Assembly (NCBI RefSeq): GCF_001399455.2
Contig: NZ_LLEI02000091.1
Span: 109,173 to 173,172, forward strand
Origin: Vibrio bivalvicida
GTDB taxonomy: Bacteria > Pseudomonadota > Gammaproteobacteria > Enterobacterales > Vibrionaceae
Length of the DNA stretch: 64,000 bases
Reading direction: 5' to 3'
Under the pieces are notes generated by a model, which saw only the letters and a program-made list of their open reading frames with translations, was not told where the DNA came from and made no database searches. This document shows, in pieces, positions 48,756 through 58,135 of the stretch. The first letter of the stretch is position 1; every line of letters begins with the position of its first letter. Both the position numbers and the translations under genes were made by a program.

Positions 48756-49460
48756 CTATCGCCTCTTAGTTTGACTAGCTCGTATTGCCCTGTTGAGTTT
48801 GTCCATGAACTGTGGATGACGGTTAAGAAATGATTTGGAGATGTAAACACCAAACTCTTTCTCTTCCTGTAAGATAACTTTGTATTTGGTATTGTTTTTA
48901 AACCTGTGATTGTAGACTTCTTCTGCCACCAATACGGCGTTCACTTCTTGCTTATCTAACATACTAATTAACGATGTAATACTCTCGGCCGGATGTGCTA
49001 AGTTGAAACCCGTTTTCGTCAGCCAACGATTTGTATTGGTGTTTAGTAAGCTAGCGACTGTATACCCTGACTTGGGGTAAGAAGAAAACTCTCCGTGATG
49101 ACTGGTCAATACAATCCAGACCCAACGATTGGTCATTACTGACTCAGAGAAAACCGCATATTTGTCGCGCTCATCGTTCTGAGAAGCCATAAAAAAGCCA
49201 TCTGAGCGCCCAGTTTTTAGCTCAGCCAATGCACGCCCGTGATTAGAGTTAATTTCAATGGTGTAGTCTATGCCGACTGAGTCCAGTATCGACTTCATTT
49301 TATCAAGCCCAATTCCACTATGACTGCCTGTGCTGTCAACGGTGGTATAGGGTGGAAAATCTGGACAAAAGAAGTGCATTTTATACTGTGCGTGTACGTA
49401 GCTACTGCCAAAGCACAGCCAAGCGAATATCCAAGTGTATAAAGTCCTACTAATCATCAA
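48756..49460 (-). CDS. Periplasmic solute-binding protein, family 3-like
   Basis: This 234-aa protein has a signal peptide cleaved after VHA. It has the start of the PBPb fold (PDFPPYTTVDSTGSHSGIGLDKMK), then GRALAELKTGRSDGFFMA and a hinge-like VNAVLVAEEV. No permease or ATPase genes adjoin it, so it may act as a free-standing sensor or belong to an orphan transport system, as many Vibrio proteins of this type do. Ligand unknown. Confidence 0.75.
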   Translation of the reverse strand: MMISRTLYTWIFAWLCFGSSYVHAQYKMHFFCPDFPPYTTVDSTGSHSGIGLDKMKSILDSVGIDYTIEINSNHGRALAELKTGRSDGFFMASQNDERDKYAVFSESVMTNRWVWIVLTSHHGEFSSYPKSGYTVASLLNTNTNRWLTKTGFNLAHPAESITSLISMLDKQEVNAVLVAEEVYNHRFKNNTKYKVILQEEKEFGVYISKSFLNRHPQFMDKLNRAIRASQTKRR

Positions 49461-49572
49461 ACTAAGCTATTAAGAATCCATATCTTTAATATAGGCTCAT
49501 CCTATAGCGTACACCAATCTATCATTGTGATCTCAAAAGCAACTTTCACTCTAACGTCTACTTAGCAGACGC

Positions 49573-49600
49573 AAAAGCCAGAACATGATGTTCTGGCTTT
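49573..49600 (-). terminator. Terminator of the oxidoreductase operon
   Basis: A 13-bp near-perfect palindrome (AAAGCCAGAACAT / ATGTTCTGGCTTT) lies 22 nt beyond the stop codon at 49622; on the minus strand it continues into TTTTGC. Confidence 0.75.
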
Positions 49601-49621
49601 GGGTTTAAGCTATTAGCGCAA

Positions 49622-50602
49622 TTAGAAGGTAGAAGCGGCTCGTTCCCAGTCGGTTAGCAATTTCATGATCTGCAGAGAGTCATCTGGCGTAGCACTTGGT
49701 CTATCGAGTGACTTGCGGCCCAACTTCACGGCCTGTCGAATGTTTCTTACCTGATAATAGAACCCATCCCCTTTAGCTTGTACCTTAACTGATTTCTGCG
49801 AGGTTTCATAAACTTCGACACTGTATTGGTTTTCTTCTGTGGGTAGCCAAGGGTTGGTCGTAAGATTGATTGCGCCTTTTGAACCAAGAATTTTGAATCC
49901 ATGCTTTAAGCCGTGATCTTCTGCTGTGTGCATTTGAGCTGTCACATTTTGACCAAACTTAAAGATGGCGCTAGACTCGCAAAGGTTACCATCTTGCCCT
50001 TTGCGCCCAATGGCTTGAACCTCTGTATTTTCGAAGATACTGTCGCCAAATTGATTTTGCAGGACAAGATGCATCAGTGACACAGGATAACAGCCCAAGT
50101 TATACAGTGCGCCCTTACTCTCAGGGTTAACAAACTGACTAATAGCAGCAATGTAAGAGCCTTGGATGCTGCGCACTTCCCCAATTGTGCCCTGCTTTAG
50201 TGTTTCTAAAATCGATTGAATCAACGGATGATTAAGATACATTAACCCTTCTGCAAAAAACACATCGTGCTCACGAACCGCATCTAATGCGGCATGAGTT
50301 TTTTCCATATCGATAGAGAGGGATTTCTCGCACAGTATCGCTTTGCCTTTCTGCGCTGCTTTGATGACATAGTCATGGTGAAGATGGTTCGGCAATGCAA
50401 TGTAAACCACCTCAACGTCACTATCTTCTATCAACTTATCCATTGAAAGGTACGTCTTGGCAACAGAGTGCTTGCTGGCAAATTCTTCAAGCGTCTGTGG
50501 GTTTCGGCCTGCAACCGCATAAAGATCGCTTTCACTGTCCCCCGCAATCGCTGCTGCCATCACATCAGAGATAAAGCTCGTTCCTAGAATGCCCCACTTC
50601 AT
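49622..50602 (-). CDS. Gfo/Idh/MocA-family NAD(P)-dependent oxidoreductase
   Basis: This 326-aa protein has an N-terminal Rossmann fold (WGILGTSFISDVMAAAI, then YAVAGRN), the family motif CEKSLSID (usually EKP) and a C-terminal substrate-binding domain. It probably oxidises or reduces a sugar or sugar-like compound; the substrate is not evident. The upstream ABM-domain gene overlaps it by one base, so the two are co-translated. Confidence 0.85.
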   Translation of the reverse strand: MKWGILGTSFISDVMAAAIAGDSESDLYAVAGRNPQTLEEFASKHSVAKTYLSMDKLIEDSDVEVVYIALPNHLHHDYVIKAAQKGKAILCEKSLSIDMEKTHAALDAVREHDVFFAEGLMYLNHPLIQSILETLKQGTIGEVRSIQGSYIAAISQFVNPESKGALYNLGCYPVSLMHLVLQNQFGDSIFENTEVQAIGRKGQDGNLCESSAIFKFGQNVTAQMHTAEDHGLKHGFKILGSKGAINLTTNPWLPTEENQYSVEVYETSQKSVKVQAKGDGFYYQVRNIRQAVKLGRKSLDRPSATPDDSLQIMKLLTDWERAASTF

Positions 50603-50898
50603 TATGCTTCTCCCACTTTGTGACTGTTAGTTGCACTGACCAGTTCTGTCATACCTAGAGCGATAAAGGCTTGTGTATGAGGCATAGCAAAATGTGCCTC
50701 AATCGCTAACTGGTCGTCGTATCGCTCCCACAATATGACGCGTCGAGGGTCGTTAACATCAAACGTTGCTGTCGCCTGTTGGCAGCCTGACTCCGACTCC
50801 ATATCCGAGCAAAACTGTTCAATTGCTTTCCTTGCCACGGCTAAGTCTACATCAGTGTTTACTCTTAGCTCCGCAGTGACAAAAATTGTTGAGTCCAT
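50602..50898 (-). CDS. ABM-domain (antibiotic biosynthesis monooxygenase-like) protein
   Basis: This 98-aa ferredoxin-like fold contains FVTAELRVNTDV, FCSDMESESGCQQATATFDV and RVILWERYDDQLAIEAHFAMPHTQAF, the pattern of the ABM superfamily (YgiN/LsrG-like). Members are quinol monooxygenases or isomerases. It is coupled to the Gfo/Idh/MocA gene and divergent from a LysR regulator that may control both. Confidence 0.82.
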   Translation of the reverse strand: MDSTIFVTAELRVNTDVDLAVARKAIEQFCSDMESESGCQQATATFDVNDPRRVILWERYDDQLAIEAHFAMPHTQAFIALGMTELVSATNSHKVGEA

Positions 50899-51003
50899 TA
50901 TTCAGTAAACCTTATTTTCTTCACGTTAAGCAAATCATGTTATTACAGCGCTCAGATTGTTAAACTAGGACAATGTTTTTTGTTTAACAACCCAGAGTGT
51001 TTA

Positions 51004-51870
51004 ATGGACAAGCTCACCAGTATGAAGGTTTTTTGTCATGTCGCAGAACAAGGCAACTTTCGCCTTACCGCGGACTATTTTTCGATGTCTTCAACCATGG
51101 TCGGCAGACACATAAAACATCTTGAAAGTTTACTTAACACACCGCTGATTCATCGCACGACAAGAAAGCAAACCTTGACAGACTCTGGAAGAATTTACCT
51201 TAAAGAGTGCCAGAGAATTCTCGAAGATATCAGCAATACTGAAAGCCTTATCTATGATTTGCAGAACAAACCTAAAGGCACGGTAAAAATCAACGCACCT
51301 GTCACCTTTGGTACTCAGGCTCTCGCACCTATTTTGTCTGACTTCATCATTCAATACCCTGATATCAGTATTGATTTGGAGCTAGACAACGGTGTAGTTG
51401 ACCCATACAAAAGTGAGGCTGACTTTATTATTAGAATTGGTCTGCTAAAAGACTCCAACTTGGTGGCAAGATACCTAGGAGAATATGATCTTATCTATTG
51501 CGCTTCACCCGATTACCTCGCTAGGCATGCCAAGATTATTCAGCCAGAGGACCTGACTGGCCACTCTTGCCTTGGCTTTCGCTATCACGATATTTCAGAT
51601 ACTCCGAGTACTAAGTCGGATTCACGCCAACATATCAAGTTGATGGCAAACAACGGAGAGGTACTTCGTCAAGCCGCTTTGAAAGGTGTGGGGGTTGTTA
51701 TGCAGCCTCGCATTTTGCTTGAGCAAGATCTTAAGTCAGGCGCGCTTGAGCAAGTGCTAGAGAGCTTTCCTCTGCCAACAAAACCGATTCATCTTGTTTA
51801 TAAAGACAAACAATTATCGCTAAAAGACCGAACCTTTGCCGACTATCTGTTAAGCGCTTTAAGGCCTTGA
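51004..51870 (+). CDS. LysR-family transcriptional regulator
   Basis: This 288-aa protein has an N-terminal winged helix (MDKLTSMKVFCHVAEQGNFRLTADYFSMSSTMVGRHIKHLE, the usual MDKLTSMKVF opening) and a C-terminal effector domain. I chose the ATG at 51004 on that opening; the frame extends 24 nt upstream. It is divergent from the ABM/oxidoreductase pair (105-nt gap), the standard arrangement for a LysR regulator and its target operon. Confidence 0.88.
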   Translation: MDKLTSMKVFCHVAEQGNFRLTADYFSMSSTMVGRHIKHLESLLNTPLIHRTTRKQTLTDSGRIYLKECQRILEDISNTESLIYDLQNKPKGTVKINAPVTFGTQALAPILSDFIIQYPDISIDLELDNGVVDPYKSEADFIIRIGLLKDSNLVARYLGEYDLIYCASPDYLARHAKIIQPEDLTGHSCLGFRYHDISDTPSTKSDSRQHIKLMANNGEVLRQAALKGVGVVMQPRILLEQDLKSGALEQVLESFPLPTKPIHLVYKDKQLSLKDRTFADYLLSALRP

Positions 51871-51925
51871 AAATACGCTCTCTAATCCCCTTTTAGTACA
51901 GACAAACAATAGCTAGAAAGTTAGT

Positions 51926-52654
51926 ATGTTTGCTAAAGTGGTTAAAGACATTATGGAGAGCCTCATTGTGGCACTAGAAAAGTTCGACGATATTTACCAA
52001 CGCGCAGCAGAGCGCAAAGGTGGGGAAGCAAACCTAGAGTCATTACTATCTAAACCATTACCAATGGATCAACTGATGCAGATTACCAATGATCGTTGGC
52101 TATCCGCATTCAGTATGAAGGTGTTTCAAAGTGGCATTTCTTGGAAGGTAGTACGAAACAAATGGCCTAACTTTGAAGAGGTGTTCTTTGCTTTTAAGAT
52201 TGAACCGCTCTTGATGCTTTCTGACGAACAATGGGACAACAAAGCGTCTGATACTCGAATCATTCGCCATCATGCCAAAGTGAAATCCATTCAAGCGAAT
52301 GCTCAAATGCTACACGAAGCTTCTCTACAACATGGCTCATTTTCCAACATGATCGTCAACTGGCCAAGTGAAGACATTACGGGGCTATGGAGTTATCTCA
52401 AGAAGCATGGTAACCGTCTTGGTGGCAACACAGGCCCATACAGTTTGCGCCAAGTGGGAGTCGATACCTTTATCCTCTCGGGTGATGTTGAAAGCTACCT
52501 ACGTAACTACAAAATCATTGAAGGGGGCAAAGACACCAAACGCTGTCTTGCAGCAGCCAACAGCGCTTTTGCTCACTGGCAACAAGAAAGCGGGCGTTCA
52601 CTAACAGAAATCAGCCAAACTATCGCCTTTAGTACGGGTGATAACCGCGTATAG
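51926..52654 (+). CDS. DNA-3-methyladenine glycosylase I-like protein
   Basis: This 242-aa protein resembles the Tag/COG2818 group. It contains YQRAAERKGG, then WLSAFSMKVFQSGISWKVVRNKWPNFEEVFFAF, a helix-hairpin-helix-like segment and YSLRQVGVDTFILS. It probably removes alkylated bases from DNA in base excision repair. The start could also be ATG 51953 (MESLIV), nearer to the usual family start. Transcribed alone. Confidence 0.75.
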   Translation: MFAKVVKDIMESLIVALEKFDDIYQRAAERKGGEANLESLLSKPLPMDQLMQITNDRWLSAFSMKVFQSGISWKVVRNKWPNFEEVFFAFKIEPLLMLSDEQWDNKASDTRIIRHHAKVKSIQANAQMLHEASLQHGSFSNMIVNWPSEDITGLWSYLKKHGNRLGGNTGPYSLRQVGVDTFILSGDVESYLRNYKIIEGGKDTKRCLAAANSAFAHWQQESGRSLTEISQTIAFSTGDNRV

Positions 52655-52665
52655 GCCCTTAACAT

Positions 52666-53217
52666 TTATTGAGCTGATTGCCACTGCTCGCGAGTGATTT
52701 TAAATAAGCAGTGGCGCTCTAACTCGTGACCTTTCGGTAACTTGGGATGGTCAAAATCTTGCCCTGTGTTGCTCATGCCAATTTTTTCCATCACCCTTTG
52801 TGAAGGTAAGTTTGGCAAAGCGGTAAAGGAGTAGACCTGCTCTAACTTCAATTCCATGAAAGCAAATTCCAAAGCAGCTTGAGCCGCTTCTGGCGCGTAG
52901 CCCTTGCCCCAATGTTTAGAATCTAATCGCCAACCAATTTCAACAAATGGTGTGTTGGGTAAACCGCTTTCTTCACTTTGCGCAAGCAGACCCACAAAGC
53001 CAATAAACTCTTGGGTACTTTTTAGCTCAACTGCCCAAAAGCCATAGCCATTGTTATCTATATAGCTACGTGCACGGCCTACTTGAGCAGTGGTCTCTTC
53101 CTTGGTCATCACCGACGGGAAATAACGCATCACCTGCTCGCTAGCATTGATCAGGCAATAGGGGTCAATATCTGAATCTTGCCACTGTCTTAGCTGAAGT
53201 CTTTTAGTTTCTAGCAT
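52666..53217 (-). CDS. GNAT acetyltransferase, RimJ/RimL-like
   Basis: This 183-aa protein opens with MLETKRLQLRQW and has HWGKGYAPEAAQAALEFAF, the acetyl-CoA-binding motif A of the family, then FTALPNLPSQRVMEKIGM. I chose the ATG at 53217 with AAGGA 6 nt upstream. Such enzymes acetylate protein N-termini or small molecules; the substrate is not evident. It lies downstream of ohrR on the same strand (41-nt gap). Confidence 0.85.
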   Translation of the reverse strand: MLETKRLQLRQWQDSDIDPYCLINASEQVMRYFPSVMTKEETTAQVGRARSYIDNNGYGFWAVELKSTQEFIGFVGLLAQSEESGLPNTPFVEIGWRLDSKHWGKGYAPEAAQAALEFAFMELKLEQVYSFTALPNLPSQRVMEKIGMSNTGQDFDHPKLPKGHELERHCLFKITREQWQSAQ

Positions 53218-53258
53218 TGATGTTCCTTCGTCTGTTGGTAAACCCATTAAAATTGCCG

Positions 53259-53720
53259 TTATTGCTCTAGCTTAACCATTACTTTTTCGCACAATGTTTT
53301 CAATAGGATTAGCTCATCAAGATCGAGCTGAATCTTACATTTCATCTCAGCAGGGATGGCAAGGGCTTTAGCTTTAAGCGCTCTTCCCTCTTCGCTGAGT
53401 TTGAGCACCCTAACCCTTTCATCTAGTTCGCTTCTTCCTCTCACTACAAAGCCCTTCGCATCAAGCCGCTTCAATAAAGGGGTTAAAGTGCCAGAATCTA
53501 GGTGTAATCTTGCACCTATGTCCTTGACGCTAATCCCATCACTTTCCCACAGCACCATCATGACAAGGTACTGGGAATAAGTGAGGTCTAGGGCATCTAA
53601 TAACGGGCGATAGGTTCGAATCACCGCATTGGAAGCGCTGTAGAGAGGAAAACAAACCTGATTCTCTAACAATAAGCTTTCTTCTTCAGTTAGCTGTTTC
53701 TCACTATCGCAGTAACTCAT
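53259..53720 (-). CDS. ohrR: OhrR, MarR-family organic peroxide sensor
   Basis: This 153-aa protein contains NQVCFPLYSASN, with the peroxidatic Cys at residue 23 conserved in OhrR. A winged-helix domain follows (DIGARLHLDSGTLTPLLKRLDAKGFVVRGRSELDERV). It represses ohr until the Cys is oxidised by an organic hydroperoxide. It is divergent from ohr, with two palindromic operators between them. Confidence 0.93.
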   Translation of the reverse strand: MSYCDSEKQLTEEESLLLENQVCFPLYSASNAVIRTYRPLLDALDLTYSQYLVMMVLWESDGISVKDIGARLHLDSGTLTPLLKRLDAKGFVVRGRSELDERVRVLKLSEEGRALKAKALAIPAEMKCKIQLDLDELILLKTLCEKVMVKLEQ

Positions 53721-53733
53721 TCCACTACCCTTT

Positions 53734-53753
53734 CAAATTAAATTGCGCACAAT
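53734..53753. promoter_or_regulatory. OhrR operator, copy 1
   Basis: CAAATTAAATTGCGCACAAT shares AATTAAATTGCGC with the second copy exactly 60 bp away and resembles the AATTAAATT palindrome known for OhrR. It lies 14 nt before the ohrR ATG, suited to autorepression. Confidence 0.7.
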
Positions 53754-53793
53754 ATACTTGCATTCCAGCTTTGTTTCGATCTAATATTGTAAA

Positions 53794-53813
53794 CAATTAA
53801 ATTGCGCGCAACT
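53794..53813. promoter_or_regulatory. OhrR operator, copy 2
   Basis: CAATTAAATTG is a perfect palindrome and is followed by the second palindrome TTGCGCGCAA; the site ends about 19 nt before the ohr ATG, suited to repression of ohr. Confidence 0.75.
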
Positions 53814-53831
53814 CAAAATAAGGATACAAAC

Positions 53832-54254
53832 ATGACGACACTATACAAAACTAAAGCAACAGCACTGGCGGGCAGAAACGGCTTGGTTAAAACAGATGAT
53901 GGCTTGCTTGAACTAGAGCTCGCTTATCCAAAAGAAATGGGCGGCACCGGCGCTGCTACCAATCCAGAGCAACTGTTTGCCGCAGGTTATTCAGCCTGCT
54001 TCTCAAATGCTATTTTGCATGTTGCCCGCGAAGGTAAAGTGGCTCTAAAAGAAGCACCAGTGACAGCAGAGGTTGGGATTGGTCCGAACGAACAAGGAGG
54101 GTTTGCGCTAACGGTAAGCCTTGCTGCATCAATAGATCTACCTCAAGAACAAGCGCTCGAACTGGTTCGCGTTGCGCATCAAGTGTGTCCTTACTCAAAC
54201 GCTGTACGCGGGAATATCGACGTAGAAGTCACGGTAAATGGCCAAGCAATCTAA
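53832..54254 (+). CDS. ohr: Ohr, organic hydroperoxide resistance peroxidase
   Basis: This 140-aa OsmC/Ohr-family protein has the two catalytic Cys in AGYSACFSNA and HQVCPYSNA and the start MTTLYKTKATA. It reduces organic hydroperoxides using lipoyl-dependent thiols. I chose the ATG at 53832 (AAGGA 7 nt upstream); the frame upstream overlaps the operator. Confidence 0.95.
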   Translation: MTTLYKTKATALAGRNGLVKTDDGLLELELAYPKEMGGTGAATNPEQLFAAGYSACFSNAILHVAREGKVALKEAPVTAEVGIGPNEQGGFALTVSLAASIDLPQEQALELVRVAHQVCPYSNAVRGNIDVEVTVNGQAI

Positions 54255-54278
54255 TTGGTGTTGATTGTGTAAACAGAG

Positions 54279-54306
54279 AGTGCCGACCCCTGAGGTCGGC
54301 ATTTGT
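54279..54306 (+). terminator. Terminator of ohr
   Basis: The stem TGCCGACC / GGTCGGCA with a 5-nt loop is followed by TTTGTTGCTTT, 25 nt after the ohr stop and before the convergent metE end. Confidence 0.8.
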
Positions 54307-54323
54307 TGCTTTAAAGCTCAAAA

Positions 54324-56609
54324 TTACGCTTGGTAGCTTTTGCGAAGTTCTTTGGCCGCTAACACCATATTGGCCAGTGACGCTTCTGTTTCTGCCCAGT
54401 TACGTGTTTTCAGTCCACAATCTGGGTTCACCCATAAGCGCTGTGCCGGAATCTTCTCCGCCGCTTTGTTGAGTAGGCCTTCGATCCATTCTTTAGTTGG
54501 AATGTTTGGTGAGTGAATGTCATAGACACCTAGGCCAATCTCATTTGGATAGTTAAAGTCTTCAAATGCCTTAAGCAGTTCCATGTTTGAACGCGATGTT
54601 TCTATTGTAATCACGTCTGCATCTAGCGCGGCGACAGATTCAATGATCTCATTAAACTCTGAGTAACACATGTGAGTGTGGATCTGGGTTTCTGGTTTAG
54701 CACTTGCCGCTGAAATCTTAAACGCATCCACTGCCCATTCTAAGTACTCTTTATGATCTCGCTTCTTAAGTGGCAAACCTTCACGAATCGCTGGCTCATC
54801 AATTTGGATGATATTAATGCCCGCATCTTGTAAGTCTGAAACTTCATCACGCAGTGCTAGCGCAAGTTGATCCGCGATTTGCTTGCGCGTGATGTCCTCA
54901 CGTGGGAATGTCCAACAAAGAATCGTTACTGGCCCCGTTAGCATGCCCTTCATCTGTTTCGATGTTAAAGACTGAGCATAAGTAGACCATTCCACCGTCA
55001 TCGGTTTTTCGCGTTCAATGTCAGCAACCACAATGGCAGGCTTAACGCAGCGAGATCCGTAGCTCTGTACCCAACCAAATTTGGAGGTTTGGAAACCCGC
55101 TAAGTTTTCTGCAAAGTATTCCACCATATCGTTACGTTCAGCTTCGCCGTGAACCAAGACATCCAGATCCAACGCTTCTTGGCGTTTAACCGCATCCGCA
55201 ATATGACCTTTTAACGCTTGATCGTATTCCGTTTGTGACAACTTACCTGTGCGATAGGCACTGCGCTGAATTCGAATCTCGCTCGTTTGTGGGAAAGAGC
55301 CAATGGTGGTGGTTGGAAACAATGGTAGTCCCAAGACTTCACTTTGGTGCGCTGCCCGCTCTGCATACGGTGCACTACGCTCGGCCAAAGACTTAGTAAT
55401 ACTATTTAATCTCGCTTGAACTTGTGGCTTATTGACATGAGTTGCGGTTTTACGTGCTTGAATCGGTGCACTATAGGTATCACAAGCAAGAATAGCTTCT
55501 TGGCTACCATCTAGCGCCTTACCCAGTAGTGCCACTTCCGTTACTTTCTGCTTAGCAAAAGCAAACCAACTGCGCACTTCTTCCGTCAGAGCAGGCTCTA
55601 ATTCTAGATCCACCGGACTATGCAGTAGTGAACACGAGCTCGCTACCCATAACTTGTCACCGAGCTTGTCTTTAAGCGGTTGCAGTAACGCCAGTTGAGC
55701 GCTCAAATCTGCGCGCCAAACATTGCGCCCATTAACCACACCAGCAGACAATACCCAATGTTCAGGCAGTTTTTCGACAACAACGTCTAGTTGTTCAGGC
55801 GCTGCCGACAAATCAATATGTAAGCCATCGACTGCTAACTCGACAACTTTATCAAGCGTATCGCTAACCGAATCAAAATACGTGGTAAGCAGAACCTTCA
55901 CATCACTGCGAATCACTTGATAGGCGAGTTTAAAGGCATCTTGCCAAGGCTTGTTTAGCTCAAGAGAGAGGATCGGTTCATCAATCTGTACCCACTCAAC
56001 ACCTTGTTTCGCTAGCTTCGCTAAGATTGCCTGATAAGCGGTTAATAGACGAGGTAGCAAAGACAGGCGATCAAACCCCTCTTCTACTTCCTTACCAAGG
56101 TAAAGATAGCTCAGAGGGCCAAGTAATACAGGCTTGACTTTATGACCGGCTTTCACAGCTTCGTTGACCTCTTCAAACAGTTGAGGCCAGCTCACTTCAA
56201 ACGTATCGTCCTGACTGAACTCCGGCACAATATAATGGTAGTTGGTGTTGAACCACTTAGTCATATCTGAGGCTGCGTGGCCGCTACAATCACATCCCGC
56301 TTGAGATTGACCACGACCGACTTTGAACAGAGTATCTAGATCAGGGAAACCATCACGATGTCGCTTTGGAACGTGTCCTAGTAGCAATGTAGTCGTAAGA
56401 ACATGATCATACCAAGCAAAATCACCAGCTGTAACAAACTCTAATCCGGCTTCAGATTGCGTATTCCAGTTTTTGTTACGTAACTCAGCGCCTACCGCTT
56501 TTAGCTCAGCTTGGTCAATTTCGCCACGCCAGTATTTCTCTAGCGCGAATTTGAGTTCACGTTTTTCACCAATGCGAGGGTAACCTAGTATATGTGTTGT
56601 CGTTGTCAT
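54324..56609 (-). CDS. metE: MetE, cobalamin-independent methionine synthase
   Basis: This 761-aa protein begins MTTTTHILGYPRIGEKRELK, the standard MetE start. I chose the ATG at 56609, with AAGGAT upstream. The two-barrel enzyme transfers a methyl group from 5-methyltetrahydrofolate-triglutamate to homocysteine. Zinc ligands are visible in HTHMCYSEF (His, Cys) and NPDCGLKTRNW (Cys). It is divergent from metR, its activator. Confidence 0.98.
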   Translation of the reverse strand: MTTTTHILGYPRIGEKRELKFALEKYWRGEIDQAELKAVGAELRNKNWNTQSEAGLEFVTAGDFAWYDHVLTTTLLLGHVPKRHRDGFPDLDTLFKVGRGQSQAGCDCSGHAASDMTKWFNTNYHYIVPEFSQDDTFEVSWPQLFEEVNEAVKAGHKVKPVLLGPLSYLYLGKEVEEGFDRLSLLPRLLTAYQAILAKLAKQGVEWVQIDEPILSLELNKPWQDAFKLAYQVIRSDVKVLLTTYFDSVSDTLDKVVELAVDGLHIDLSAAPEQLDVVVEKLPEHWVLSAGVVNGRNVWRADLSAQLALLQPLKDKLGDKLWVASSCSLLHSPVDLELEPALTEEVRSWFAFAKQKVTEVALLGKALDGSQEAILACDTYSAPIQARKTATHVNKPQVQARLNSITKSLAERSAPYAERAAHQSEVLGLPLFPTTTIGSFPQTSEIRIQRSAYRTGKLSQTEYDQALKGHIADAVKRQEALDLDVLVHGEAERNDMVEYFAENLAGFQTSKFGWVQSYGSRCVKPAIVVADIEREKPMTVEWSTYAQSLTSKQMKGMLTGPVTILCWTFPREDITRKQIADQLALALRDEVSDLQDAGINIIQIDEPAIREGLPLKKRDHKEYLEWAVDAFKISAASAKPETQIHTHMCYSEFNEIIESVAALDADVITIETSRSNMELLKAFEDFNYPNEIGLGVYDIHSPNIPTKEWIEGLLNKAAEKIPAQRLWVNPDCGLKTRNWAETEASLANMVLAAKELRKSYQA

Positions 56610-56889
56610 CTTGCCGATCCTTCTGATTCTCAATTTTGCAATTTATTAATACTGCGCAGAACACCTTCAAGATGTCTGGATGGCTAAACTATCTCGCCAA
56701 AATCAAATTTGGACAATCTCCAAATACTTAACTTGTTTATTAGAAAATTTCATAATCGCAAAACACCTGTTTCAATAACCTAATCAACAAAAATAGTTAG
56801 CACTATAGACGTCTAGATGTTTACACCCCTATAAAAACAAGGTAGGTTATAAATATTCATGCTGTTCACACATCATCTGAGGGAAATTC

Positions 56890-57801
56890 ATGATTGAGCT
56901 CAAGCATCTGAAAACATTGACTACTTTGCGTGATACTGGTTCGCTGACAGCGACAGCCACCACGCTACATTTAACTCAATCTGCTTTGTCACATCAGCTC
57001 AAAGATCTCGAAGCAAGAATTGGTGGACAGCTATTTTTGCGTAAAACTCGCCCGGTGAAGTTCACTTCCGAGGGTGAGATCTTTCTAACATTGGCTGATG
57101 ATGTGTTGCCTAAAATTGCCAAAGCAGAAAATGAAATTGCGAGCTTGAAAGAGGATGTCAACGGTCGACTGCACATGGCGATTGAATGCCACTCATGTTT
57201 CCAGTGGTTAATGCCTGCACTTAAAGAGTATCAGGTGGCTTGGCCTAGCGTAACGTTGGACTTTTCTTCCGGGTTTGGATTCGAACCTTTGCCTGCCCTT
57301 ATGGCGGGAGAACTCGATTTGGTCATCACCTCAGATATTCAACCGCGCTCGGAAGTGCACTACGAGCCTTTGTTTGATTTCGAGATGCGTTTAGTCACTT
57401 CAATTTCTCATCCTTTGGCGGAAAAAAAGTGTATCGAACCAGAAGATCTTGCTGAACAAACCATGCTCTCTTACCCAGTACATAAATCTCGTTTGGATGT
57501 AGTTAAGCACTTCTTACAGCCTGCTGGAATTGAGCCAGCAAGGTGGAAACAGGCGGATAATACTTTGATGTTGATTCAGATGGTTTCTGCCGGACTTGGC
57601 GTTGCCGCCTTACCTAATTGGGCAATCAGCGAATTTTCAAGACAAGGACTTATTTCTAGCATTCCACTAGGCAATGGGCTATGGCGACGTTTATTTGCAG
57701 CGACACGTAACGCTGATAAGAACAAACGCTATCTACAAGCTTTTTTTAATACGGCTAGAACTCAGTCTCAAAGCCACTTGGATGGAATTAAAACAGTGTG
57801 A
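56890..57801 (+). CDS. metR: MetR, LysR-family activator of methionine genes
   Basis: This 303-aa protein begins MIELKHLKTLTTLRDTGSLTATATTLHLTQSALSHQLKDLE, the MetR winged helix, and has the CHSCFQWLMPAL effector-domain motif of MetR. It activates metE with homocysteine as co-inducer. Divergent from metE with a 280-nt regulatory gap in which I could not settle a clear TGAA-N5-TTCA site. Confidence 0.95.
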   Translation: MIELKHLKTLTTLRDTGSLTATATTLHLTQSALSHQLKDLEARIGGQLFLRKTRPVKFTSEGEIFLTLADDVLPKIAKAENEIASLKEDVNGRLHMAIECHSCFQWLMPALKEYQVAWPSVTLDFSSGFGFEPLPALMAGELDLVITSDIQPRSEVHYEPLFDFEMRLVTSISHPLAEKKCIEPEDLAEQTMLSYPVHKSRLDVVKHFLQPAGIEPARWKQADNTLMLIQMVSAGLGVAALPNWAISEFSRQGLISSIPLGNGLWRRLFAATRNADKNKRYLQAFFNTARTQSQSHLDGIKTV

Positions 57802-57819
57802 TTGGTAAGCAATAGTGAG

Positions 57820-57846
57820 CTAAAAGAGGCTGGACGCCTCTTTTAG
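57820..57846. terminator. Bidirectional terminator after metR
   Basis: An 11-bp stem (CTAAAAGAGGC / GCCTCTTTTAG) with a 5-nt loop separates convergent metR and the DUF4250 gene; its A and T tracts work on both strands. Confidence 0.85.
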
Positions 57847-57847
57847 T

Positions 57848-58048
57848 TTATCTGTCATATGATTTGAACTGGTTAGTTAAAGGGTCGTATTGATAGCCAA
57901 GTATGTCGAGCTTACCGGTCACCGCTTCAACATCCATTTCGTACATAGAAACTAACTCTTCAAAAGAGTCACACTCCAAACGTAGCTTTTCATTCACTAT
58001 TCCTAATAAGATAATACTATCAAAGCTCGCTGCATTACTGAGATCCAT
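57848..58048 (-). CDS. DUF4250 small protein
   Basis: This 66-aa protein begins MDLSNAASFDSIILLGIVNEKLR and matches the DUF4250 pattern with LECDSFEELV and a Tyr-rich end. I chose the ATG at 58048, five nucleotides after AGGAGG. The short helical protein has a predicted helix-turn-helix-like arrangement, but its function is unknown. Confidence 0.8.
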   Translation of the reverse strand: MDLSNAASFDSIILLGIVNEKLRLECDSFEELVSMYEMDVEAVTGKLDILGYQYDPLTNQFKSYDR

Positions 58049-58135
58049 TGACACCTCCTTTTATGCTACTGCTCTTAAAAGAGTAGCTATAAATAGGCGC
58101 TTTGAAAGTGAGCCAGATCTAATCTTTATTCAGAT

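Noticed and set aside
56640..56880. A definite MetR box between metE and metR
   Set aside because: Half-sites such as TGAAATTTTCTAA are present, but no full TGAA-N5-TTCA palindrome could be placed with confidence.
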